This document shows positions 55,440-64,000 of a stretch of 64,000 bases of DNA, piece after piece (position 1 is the stretch's first letter; every line of letters starts with the position of its first letter). The DNA lies in NCBI GenBank assembly GCA_028023455.1, contig JAQFVV010000021.1, forward strand, positions 6,662,853-6,726,852, written 5' to 3'. This DNA is from Epiperipatus broadwayi (lineage: Eukaryota > Onychophora > Udeonychophora > Euonychophora > Peripatidae). Both the position numbers and the translations under genes were made by a program. A model generated the notes under the pieces. It was not told where the DNA came from, ran no database searches, and saw only the letters and a program-made list of their open reading frames with translations.

Positions 55440-55650
55440 TACATCACTCTCATATGCAAGGTAGGGATTAGTTTCTATCCACTTTTAATCCATTGAGAAG
55501 GGATATACATAAACATATGACAAAAGATATGTGAAAAATATGTATGATCCCCCAGATACACCTTTCATTTAAAACCAATACTCATCAGCTGACCCAGAAT
55601 ACATTTTCTTATATCTATCTTTATCATTGTTCAGTATATGTAGATAGGAA
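55440..55650 (-). repeat. Hammerhead repeat subfamily B2 (minus)
   Basis: Minus strand: 'tatactgaacaatgataaag' start, the ribozyme, 'gatcatacatatttttcaca' and 'aaaagtggatagaaactaat'. Collinear with 35440 and 39000. Confidence 0.75.
55549..55606 (-). ncRNA. Hammerhead ribozyme, core residues intact, stems weak (B2)
   Basis: CTGATGA (55582-55588 on the complement) and GAAA (55563-55566) are intact. Stem II (GTATT / AAAT) and the 2-bp stem III are eroded, and the closing TTGG is TGGGGG. The core is kept but the fold is doubtful. Confidence 0.5.
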
Positions 55651-57079
55651 ATTACTACTGCTTAATTGATAATTGTCAAACTTATTGTCATTACAACTTT
55701 GTCACAAACCACTTGATGAAAGTGTATTAATGATTTTTATAGATCTTTAATTAGACTAAACATGGATAATGTCTAATTTAATTTAAAAAATCATTAAAGT
55801 AGACTATGTCTTTCTAGTATTTCAATTAATAAAAAACTGTGTCACATCAGATTGAAATAAATATGTTATTTAGTGGTATTCTGAAGTTTTGTGATGATGG
55901 TGTTCTAGTTGTATTTTTATATTGGACGATTTCCATCATCTAATATATGTATTGAATGTCTTTTAAAAAAATTAACTTTATTTTAATATTCCAAATACAT
56001 TCAACTGTTAGTAATAGCACATCAAACAGGTTAGTATTGAAACAGTAAGATTTGCGGTACAAATCTTTGTTTTGCTTTATCTCACTTTTTTCCTACCCTC
56101 ATACCCTAGTTTAAACCCCAATTTATCGTAGTGTGTCTGTACTGCCATTTATATGCCGAAATCCTGCCTAAATTAGATCACGAATGTATACATGCTTGCG
56201 ATATATATATAACTTCAAAACCCTAACATTAATAATTTATAAATTGCGAGTATGTGCATGTATACATATTCATTTTAAAAAGTAGGTCATTTAAGTCATA
56301 TTTACACACAGACTGCGATAATACATTTTAAAACTTAAATAAAAATAATAGTTCGTTATTTAAAGTCATTTTTGTTTAAATCTATTTATTTTAGAAATAT
56401 TACAATTCGTAATATCTGCTTTCATTTAATTTAATAATATTTAACTTTAAATAAATTTAAACATTTAGAATTTAAAAGTAAAATAATTTTGTTGGTTTTA
56501 GATTTATAAAAATCACGCCACAAAATTTATGTAAAAGAAAATGAGGGTTGGGAAGAGAACAATAGGCTTAATTAGTTAAACTTTGTATAATTCATTAATT
56601 AGTGACTTAAATATTTTGCTATCAGATAAGCAATAGATGTTCCCTCAGGTATTTTTAATTAAAATAAGTGAAACCAAATTTTAATCCGAATATCTTAAAA
56701 GTAAAATTTAATTATAAAATCCGTTTTCAGATATTCGGATAAGATAAATTGGCAGCTTTTGTTTTTTCATCTATTTTTGGTTCTAGATTGATCGCAACAA
56801 GATAGTTTTATTGTAAGCTCTCTTGGTATATTTAGGGCCAATTTTATTAATTGATATGCCTTGCTAATTAGATATGATATGCTTTTGTATTCTATGCTTG
56901 TCTATTTTGATAGGCTTTTCTAATTATTATATTCTATGCTTGTCTATTCTGATTCTGATGCTATTCTGACTCAGAGTTGTTCTTAGTTAATTTTTGAGAT
57001 TTTTAAAATTTATTCAGTTGAATTAACAGCTGAATATACTATTTTGAGAGTTTAATATAGCTGAATTTAGTGAAACTAT
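55651..57079. other. A+T-rich stretch, nothing recognised
   Basis: 56870-56960 holds a short direct duplication around 'tctatgcttgtctattttga'. No gene or element signature. Confidence 0.4.
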
Positions 57080-57445
57080 ATATATATACCAAGAAGCCAA
57101 ACTCGCCATAACTTTCAACAAGTTCGTATATTTTGATACCAGTCTTTACTAATTGAAAGTAAGATGTCTGAGTAAGGCTGGTGGTAAGGCTCTCTTTCTT
57201 CTTGAAATGGCCAACCTATGACATCAGACCATCATGTACCTCATACCCATTGTAAATTGCCGCTGCTGTTGAAAATGTGTCAAATTTGATTATGGACCAA
57301 GAAGCTACCATATTAAGATCAATGCTGTATAACTTCCATTAAAGCCTCCCATTAAAGTCAAACAGAGAAGACAAAATGTGCATGGACTGCTCAATTGATA
57401 TGAGGTAACATCAGTTAATCCAAAAGCTGTTGTGTTGTATATTTC
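57080..57445. other. GC-richer patch, possible old transposon
   Basis: Clearly less A+T-rich than its surroundings ('gccgctgctgttgaaaatg', 'aagaagccaaactcgccata'). A 'ttccattaaag' / 'tcccattaaag' doublet occurs at 57337-57360. No frame longer than 60 codons and no similarity recognised. Confidence 0.3.
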
Positions 57446-58059
57446 CCTTTAATGCTAGTTAAATTTTAAGTATAATTTTTATTATAAAACTGCATAATTC
57501 TATAAAATATTTGTAATGTAACTTGTGTGCTTTTCTCTCTTTGGGTTAATATTTTTTTATTTGCTAATTTATTTTATATCTTTTATTATGGTAGTGTGCT
57601 TAGATAGTCATTGAACAAGTGAATTATTTCTTTCCCCTTTAATTAGTATGCCACCATATTAATGTGGATAAATTGTATAACTGGTCCCCTATTAAATGTC
57701 TTATAAAATCACTCATTCGAGGGCTATTTTATTTTGTATTTTATTAATCTTTTAAATAATTATGTCTTTCAAGAAATGTATATTTCTCATTCTTTTATAT
57801 AACATGAGGATATGCATGAAATTAATAAGTGAAGTATATAATATAAAGAAATGCATTATTACATATAATCTTATCTTAATCATGCACCCCCACCTCCATT
57901 TTTCTTATTTTAAAATAACTTATTTTATTGTATTTGTAATGCAATTTGTGAACATTAAAGTTGAGGTCAAGAATGTGCAGACCATCTTCAAATAAGCACC
58001 TTTGCTTACTTAGTTAACCCCTTTTTTATATTTGTTTATGCTTTATATCGAGTGTTACC

Positions 58060-58330
58060 AGTGTAGGTATACTAGTTGTTTTGAGGTCTGCTTTGTTTTT
58101 CTCTAGGGATTTACAGCGTAATGCCATTCCCTCTTCCTCTTGTGGTTTCCAGATAGTGTATACACTAGAAAGCCATAGCTGGGAATTTTACACCTAAGTA
58201 ACTCAGCCATGGAGTTCATGGTATGATGCCAGACATGGACTGATTGTTATGAAATTTTCCATGGAATCCATGGTGAGATGCCATCCCATCTGTCTTATTT
58301 TATTTTACAAGCAATACAGTTTTAACATAT
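58060..58330. repeat. Two diverged about 60-bp units in a GC-richer patch
   Basis: 'gccatggagttcatggtatg' (58207) and 'tccatggaatccatggtgag' (58259) mark two related units, each followed by 'atgcca'. No coding frame. Confidence 0.45.
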
Positions 58331-58851
58331 TGCACTCCATCCTGTACATTAAACCTTTACTGGTACCACCAATCTCTTTTAATATTAAATGTTCATATAT
58401 CATTCAATTTCCCGCATCTTAATCACTTCCATGTTTCTAGCTCAGCGAGCTTTTGTCCGCTCCATTCTTGGATTCAATATAAGTTCTTTTATCAAATATT
58501 TAAATATGAAATTGAATTAAGAAAACACATTATATTCTTTGTAGGCCTCGTATATATTGAAATCAGCCTTTCTTAACTGTACTTTTGCTTAAGCACATTA
58601 TATTATATTGCATTAACTTGAGGTATAGAGAGTATATATAAATTAACAAGCCATTAATGTAAATCTAAATGGCACTTTATTAAATTTATTTCAAATCTAT
58701 ATTTTAATAATGAGATAACAGTATGGTCTGGCTTATAGAGACAATGCCATCTTTATAATGTTCAATTATAAACAGTATTTAAATTTTAATCATTTTGATA
58801 TTACTTATTTATTTTCTGCAATCCACACCATTACTTTGGTCTATATCCCAT

Positions 58852-59056
58852 TATATATATATATATAAACAAAAAAAGACTTATAAATCCAATAAATAAT
58901 ATTATATTTCAACCAGAGGACTGGTTTTCATCAGAAAGAAAAAAAATACACAGTATGGTTTATCGCCATTTTACTGTGTATTTTTTTTCTTTCTGATGAA
59001 AACCAGTCCTCTGGTTGAAATATAATATTATTTATTGGATTTATAAGTCTTTTTTT

Positions 59057-59075
<19 letters not shown>
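58852..59075. repeat. Perfect palindrome, arms about 104 bp
   Basis: 58852-58955 and 58972-59075 are exact reverse complements as far as I can check, with a 16-nt loop (tggtttatcgccattt). Both ends run into TA repeats. The right arm holds CTGATGA, a 6-bp stem AACCAG/CTGGTT and GAAA, a hammerhead-like arrangement without a matching stem I. Confidence 0.93.

Positions 59076-59141
<66 letters not shown>
59060..59141. repeat. (TA)n microsatellite, about 82 bp
   Basis: Uninterrupted, between two palindromes. It gives spurious IYIY frames on both strands. Confidence 0.97.
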
Positions 59142-59146
<5 letters not shown>

Positions 59147-59174
59147 AAAAGTCAGATGTATAGCTTGCACTTAC

Positions 59175-59386
59175 AAATATGTAAAATTAAGAGCATGCTA
59201 ATGAGCTCTAAACAAGCTTTTTTTATTTATGGTAAATGCTACTACAAGAGAAGGCATTCAAATCATTTTTATCTTGGGGATAATCCAAGATAAAAATGAT
59301 TTGAACACCTTCTCTTGTAATAACATTTATCATAAATAAAAAAAAAGCTTGTTTAGAGCTCATTTGCATGCTCTTAATTTTATATA
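59175..59386. repeat. Repeat family F inverted pair, arms about 102 bp
   Basis: 59175-59277 pairs with 59285-59386 with few mismatches ('caaatcatttttatcttggg' against 'ccaagataaaaatgatttga'). A single copy is at 33821-33960. Confidence 0.88.
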
Positions 59387-59499
59387 TATAGTGTACCATT
59401 CATAGTCTTTAGTTAGTGAACCTAATGATGCATTTTAATATAGAGTCTCTTGCTTCTCCCTGATCACTGGCACCAGAAAGAACTATGCTATTAGTAGCA

Positions 59500-59680
59500 T
59501 CAGATGCATTATCATGTAGGTGGCACTGTGGATTAGAGACTTTGGATTCGGACTTGGGGATTTCTGGAGGGCAACTTCCAGAGAGTTGAGTTTCATGTCT
59601 GAGGTTTGAATTCTGCAGTGTGTTAATGAGGTACATGATTCTGACTGTTATAGTATATGCATAACATTTCAAGAGATTTT
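59500..59680 (+). mobile_element. Possible tRNA-like SINE
   Basis: 'ggtggcactgtggattagag' (A-box-like, 59519) and 'gaggtttgaattctg' (B-box-like, 59601) lie about 65 bp apart in a GC-richer context. The 87-codon minus-strand frame across it is probably accidental. Confidence 0.35.
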
Positions 59681-59689
59681 TTCTTCCCT

Positions 59690-59790
59690 TTTCTTGGCCT
59701 GACCAATGATAGATTTGAACCTGGACTCTTAGACTTTTGAGTATTGAATTGAATTTTAAAGTAACATTCTAACTAACTCAGGTTTGTTGT
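59690..59790 (-). mobile_element. tRNA-like SINE fragment
   Basis: Minus strand: 'gagttagttagaatgttact' (A-box-like) and 'gtccaggttcaaatctatca' (good B-box, GGTTCAAATC). Tail 'gccaagaaaagggaagaaa'. The A-to-B spacing fits a tRNA-derived promoter. Confidence 0.55.
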
Positions 59791-59902
59791 TATTGCAATA
59801 TAAAAATTAATAGACAAAAAACCATGATAATAAAATGGTATTAAAATGAAAAATCAGACGATCACAATGAGTATAGAAAAAGAAAAAGTAGACCATATCA
59901 TA

Positions 59903-60140
59903 AACAATGAGGATTGCCAATTTTTCAACAAGCTTTGTGTTAAATGCTTAGCCAGAGAAAGCATTTAAAATATCTCTGTCAGGAACCCCTCCCCAAACCC
60001 CTGACCATCCTGACAGAGATATTTTAAATGCTTTCTCTGGCTAAGCATTTAACACAAAGCTTGTTGAGAAATTGGCAATCCTCATTGTTTATAGCTTACA
60101 AGTTTAAGAGAATAGGGTCATGTGATCTATGACTCTTATT
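59903..60140. mobile_element. Foldback insertion with 14-bp TSD
   Basis: 84-bp arms (59901-59984 and 60008-60091, one mismatch seen) enclose a 23-nt C-rich loop. A further 49 bp of unpaired tail follows. The direct repeat tagaccatatcata at 59889-59902 and 60141-60154 brackets the insertion. A 14-bp duplication is in the range of retroposition, not of the common MITE superfamilies (2-10 bp). Confidence 0.85.
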
Positions 60141-60239
60141 TAGACCATATCATAGCTTATATATATTTGATTAAGAAATATATCAGGTAAAGGAAACAAA
60201 CATAACATAAAGACTAGAAATGCCCAAAGAAAGTTTTTA

Positions 60240-60600
60240 ACAGGAAATGAGAATTATTAACATTTAAAATTATATTCCTTCATTACATCTGGAGTACGGT
60301 CTTAAATGGGTCAGAAATACGGACTAATATGATAAATACAAATTAAGAACCTTTTGAAGTGTGATATTGATGCTGTATGATGAAAATAATATGAGGAAAT
60401 GCCAAAGTTGATTAGAGAAGTTAGAGTTATCATAAAAATCATTATTCTGCTGAAAAGAATAATCAAAGGAAGATAGCAAGTGGGAAACCAAGAATGAAGT
60501 GTTTAGATAGAGTGAAGAAAAATTATAGATTTATTAAAGATTTGGTGTTAGAAAGAAAACTGAAAATCTATACTGCCGACCAACCCACTAATTAATGAGC
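60240..60600 (+). mobile_element. LINE 3' end remnant
   Basis: Plus strand reads GKPRMKCLDRVKKNYRFIKD then LVLERKLKIYTADQPTN, with NNQRKIASGKPRM before it. This matches the GRPRxRWxDxVxxDL tail after the RT domain of non-LTR elements. Upstream frames are shifted and broken. A separate subfamily from 45587. Confidence 0.65.
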
Positions 60601-61073
60601 TATTCAAAAAATATATGTAATTACAATGATAATATATTTAATATATTTATGATTATTACTTATAAGCCCTATATATAATTTAAAGTATTAATTATAACAT
60701 AGTTCTAATTATGTAACAACAAATTGTATATACACAAAGTATGTGTCAATAAAAGAATATCACAAGTTTTGATAAAAGAACAAACATATAAAAATACAGT
60801 GAATATTATAGAACTTAAGAATTTAATTGCACTGAGAGTTTTAGTTCAGTTGTAGTGGATTGGATTTGAGAGCTTTAAGGTTCCTTGTATTATAGCTGAA
60901 TTTAACTTTCATGTCCGTTAGAGTCTATGGAAAATAAACTATATGATTATTTTTTAAAAATTATTTGAATTTTTTTTTTTTTAAATTGAATTAATATTTT
61001 TCGCAGTTTGTGTTTTTTAATATATTTTTGACAAAGTGATATGGAATTAAATGTTCCATTAAAAAATATTGTA

Positions 61074-61186
61074 GTCAAGTAATGTTATCCGAGAGGTCAG
61101 CACAGTCGCCTTGTAAGTAAGCAGTTGGTTGCAGACGGTTGTTGCGGGTTCGCCTCCCAGCCGATCCTATGGCATATGAAAGAAAC
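61074..61186 (+). mobile_element. SINE family C, full length, 9-bp TSD
   Basis: 'ccgagaggtcagcacagtcg' (A-box region), 'gttgcgggttcgcctcccag' (B-box region), then 'atcctatggcatatgaaag'. Direct repeats aatattgta at 61065-61073 and 61187-61195. Confidence 0.88.
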
Positions 61187-61195
61187 AATATTGTA

Positions 61196-62010
61196 TTCTT
61201 TTTTATCTGTTTATTAGAATCCACATTGAGTTAATTGATATTTGTCGATAATTGATATTTTAGTTACATTTATTTAAAGTAGGAATATAAAAGATATATT
61301 ATCATATTATTATAACATCATATTAATTGGGAAACATATTTTGAAATTATATTTTAGATGTAAAGCATTGCTTAAAATACTGTGTTTGATTTTAGAACTT
61401 CAATAATTTAACAAACTAATTTGCACTTTATTTTCAAGTATAAAATAAAATAGAAGATGTTAGCAATTGCTTATTATAAACAATGTGTGCATATTAATCA
61501 TGATTTTAGTTCAAAATTGGGGAGAGAGTCCTGGACCAATTCCTAGCAAAAAAATAAACTGTTTAGTTAATTGACTGGAATGGTCAAGCTTACTTTAGCA
61601 TTTGGACATTCTAATGTCACTTGACTCCTGTGCAAGTGATCACACAAATATTTTTATCACTGGAAAATAATGAAATATAAAAATATAGGTCTACAAACGT
61701 TAAGTTTTAGAAAACTTTTTCTTCAGTTATTGTTAACATATTGCAGAAGAATCCTATCTACATAATGCAGATGGTAATCTCTTTCATGAAAGTAAAAAAT
61801 ATTATACCCTTTATTGAAATAAATTTTACTGGTACAATAAAATGAGACATCTGATCATTATAATAAGATGATATATATAATAATAAATCTTAGATTTCTT
61901 AATTCTCATAATATATAATAAAGGCAGATGCCTATTCTAGTGCCATCTGCAGTACATTTGAAAAATTACTGATTGCCAGATAATATTGCACTTTGAATCC
62001 TCATCCCTTT
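61196..62010. other. A+T-rich stretch, nothing recognised
   Basis: No element or gene signature. 61500-61640 is slightly less A+T-rich. Confidence 0.4.
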
Positions 62011-62011
62011 A

Positions 62012-62643
62012 CCAGTGATTATTTATCTTTTCAACATATATGTGTTCAAGTGTATCAGTGTTATGAGATAGTGTGGAGAGTGGTGGGTCATGTGAAAGTC
62101 TGTGCTCATATACCCTATATATTGTATATATAAACACTGGTATATAATAAGCCTGTGTGCTTCAGTTATTGCATAAGAGATGTCTTCCTATCCCTTGTAT
62201 ATGTATTAAATGGATTATATCCTGTACATGAGAGATCAGATTGACTTTAGGTCAACATGGGTGTGACAAGAATCTCAGCCTCAGGGTGGCCTTTGAGCAT
62301 TCCATCATCAGATTTTCAATTGGATGGATGGTTGAAGAGTTGGAGTGTGGAGTAGATTGAAGCCTGTCCATTAAAGTATAAGGTTTGGCTATCTTAATAT
62401 ATATATCTGAGCACTTATAGCATATATGTGTGGTGATGGTAATCTGGACCAATTGATGTTTGCTGGTTTAGCATGAAATACGTATATTGGTGATTATTTA
62501 TCTTTTCAACATATATGTGTTCAAGTGTATCAGTGTTATGAGATAGTGTGGAGAGTGGTGGGTCGTGTAAAAGTCTGTGCTCATATACCCTATATATTAC
62601 ATATATAAACACTGGTATATAATAAGCCTGTGTGTTTCAGTTA
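62012..62643 (+). mobile_element. Family B head-to-tail 1.33-mer (retrozyme-like)
   Basis: A 157-bp segment (62012-62168) is repeated at 62487-62643 with about 97% identity by eye and a constant 475-bp offset. The second repeat begins exactly at the predicted ribozyme cleavage site (after A62486); the first begins within about 3 nt of the same point. The locus is therefore one 475-bp monomer plus 157 bp of a second, opened at the cleavage site. It is the most complete family B unit in the window. No ORF. Confidence 0.82.
62433..62498 (+). ncRNA. Decayed hammerhead ribozyme (family B)
   Basis: GGACCAA, TTGATGT (C3 and A9 mutated), stem II TTGCT ggttt AGCAT (4 bp), GAAA, stem III AT acgt AT, then TTGGTGATT (62487-62495). 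The structure is retained, but it is predicted inactive today. Confidence 0.65.
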
Positions 62644-63000
62644 AAGTAATTGTTACAAAATATAAATATTGTATACTAAACTCTATTGGAAAAAACAAGA
62701 ACCTAGCTTCAAACTCGACTGTCAATTATGATAGTTTATCATTGCGTTTTGTTCTTTAGCACACTATTTTATAGTTATAAATTTTTAATTATATTTTTAT
62801 ATTATTAACATGTATAAATATTAATAATTTTGGAATAAATGTGAAGACACTTTTAAAAAAAATTGATTAAAATAATTTATATCAAAAGTATTTGTTTTTG
62901 GTAATTAAAGATTATATAAGACCTTTAAAACTATGTATAGTTTATATGAGGTCTAACTGTCTGTTTGTCGGTTGGTTGGTCCGTCCATCTGTCCACCTGC
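62644..63000. other. A+T-rich stretch, nothing recognised
   Basis: Leads into the (TATC)n array through a G/C-richer 'ggttggtccgtccatctgtcc'-type lead (split near 62970-62995). Confidence 0.35.
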
Positions 63001-63006
63001 CTGCCA

Positions 63007-63266
<260 letters not shown>

Positions 63267-63637
63267 CTGTATGACTGCCTCACTGAATACAGGAATTTTA
63301 ACCAAACACTCATAAGAAAAGGATTCAATTTCTAAAGAAAACCCTATTAACCAGAGACAATACTTTTTTATTTTTCCTATATTATGTCTAGTAATATTTT
63401 ATGCATTTTATTAATATAAAAATATAATTAAAAAATATAATGCAATTATAAAACAATTTTATAAAATATTGTATTACTTTTTCTCTTATACTTTTTTACT
63501 TTTCTTCTTTCTATATTATCTTTAAAATATTAAAGATTTTAAGACTTCTCATTCGATAATTTAATATACAAAATTAACAAAGCGTATGACACACTTGAAT
63601 GAGAAGCTATAAAGATACACAGAAATTATTACATGCT

Positions 63638-63675
63638 AAGTGCTTTCGAGGCCTTTTGCCTCATATTCATAGCGG
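63638..63675 (-). other. Conserved hairpin in Penelope-like 3' region
   Basis: Minus strand: 'ccgctatgaatat', stem GAGGC / GCCTC around an AAAAG-type loop, then GAAAGCACTtAGCATG. Same flanks as 23074-23116 with a different but still paired stem. Confidence 0.6.
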
Positions 63676-63744
63676 TACTGTGAGCTTCAGAATAAAGAAA
63701 TAGGGCAATGAAACAAAACAGTATGCAAAGCGTATGCAAATGAA

Positions 63745-64000
63745 CTAGATAGTCCAATGTTTGGAGATGTCAAAGCAGGTATCTTGTCTATTGATGGAGT
63801 TATTATTGCCATTAATAAAATATGCTTCTCTGATTTTCCGCTTGATGTCATTTTTCTCAATACAGACTATTTTAGGGCTGGAGGGTTCAAACACATGTCC
63901 TGTCTTCTTGGAATGCTCTAAAAATGTTGATGAATTATCATTGTTTTTCATAGCTCTATTATATGTATATCTGTGTTGTGCTGTCCTGTTGGTTATGCCT
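63745..64000 (-). mobile_element. Penelope-like GIY-YIG endonuclease C-terminus, open to the window edge
   Basis: The minus-strand frame enters from the right edge and stays open: RTAQHRYTYNRAMKNNDNSS, TFLEHSKKTGHVFEPSSPKI, then DIKRKIREAYFINGNNNSIN and RQDTCFDISKHWTI-stop at 63745. The H..xxGH, KRKIxEA and IN.. blocks match the second half of Penelope-like GIY-YIG endonucleases. No stop occurs inside, so this is the best preserved enzymatic fragment in the window. The N-terminal reverse transcriptase would lie beyond 64000. Confidence 0.88.

Noticed and set aside
58972-59075. Calling the 59-kb palindrome arm a hammerhead ribozyme outright
   Set aside because: CTGATGA, a 6-bp stem and GAAA are present, but I found no stem I pairing and no well placed cleavage triplet; kept only as a finding.
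58931-59293. IYIY-rich ORFs on both strands
   Set aside because: They are produced by the (TA)n tract 59060-59141.
59409-59672. 87-codon minus-strand ORF with balanced composition
   Set aside because: It overlaps a probable tRNA-like SINE and no domain is recognisable; I could not support it as a gene.

Overview
The window is strongly A+T-rich eukaryotic (metazoan-type) DNA. It has long (TA)n, (GA)n and (TATC)n microsatellites, short tRNA-derived SINEs with tails and target-site duplications, and decayed LINE, Penelope-like, mariner and hAT sequences. Apart from microsatellite translations, no open reading frame longer than about 100 codons looks like a host gene, and there are no operons, rRNAs or CRISPR arrays. 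The repertoire fits an invertebrate, possibly a mollusc or another A+T-rich lophotrochozoan or cnidarian, but the species cannot be fixed from this sequence. I regard it as intergenic or intronic repeat-rich DNA.

The main result is that two unrelated-looking dispersed repeat families each carry a hammerhead self-cleaving ribozyme motif. Family B (unit about 475 bp, at least a dozen full, partial or truncated copies on both strands) has the core CTGATGA, a stem II of 4-5 bp, GAAA, a 2-bp stem III and a stem I closed by CCAA/TTGG. Family A (14.8-15.4 kb and 12.0-12.5 kb, plus fragments) has CTGATGA, GAAAC and a GTC cleavage site with a matching stem I. At 62.0-62.6 kb a family B insertion is a head-to-tail 1.33-mer whose 5' edge falls within about 3 nt of the predicted cleavage site, as expected for reverse transcription of ribozyme-processed circular or multimeric RNA (retrozyme or Penelope-like behaviour). 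Three decayed Penelope-like GIY-YIG endonuclease domains (23.1-23.6, 36.3-36.55 and 63.6-64.0 kb) are a plausible source of the enzymatic machinery.

Layout. 0-9 kb: foldback repeats, LINE 3' ends (minus), family B copies and a 489-bp hAT MITE with an 8-bp TSD. 10-15.4 kb: (GA)n, SINEs and two family A loci. 16-23.6 kb: LINE reverse-transcriptase remnants, an internally deleted mariner, a SINE, a family B copy with an intact ribozyme core, and a Penelope-like remnant. 24-35 kb: very A+T-rich, few identifiable features, family B inverted pair and microsatellites. 35.4-40.2 kb: ribozyme subfamily B2, two long (TATC)n arrays, a Penelope-like GIY-YIG remnant and one copy of an unclassified 2.1-kb element. 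40-51 kb: foldbacks, a SINE, a LINE 3' end and the second, inverted copy of the 2.1-kb element with a 99-codon ORF. 51-64 kb: perfect or near-perfect palindromes (one with a 14-bp TSD), more B copies, a LINE 3' end, a SINE, a (TATC)n array and the third Penelope-like remnant at the edge.

Long inverted repeats recur throughout (about 14 loci), several formed by two copies of the same repeat joined head to head. Functional claims are from motif reading by eye. No folding, alignment or database search was run.
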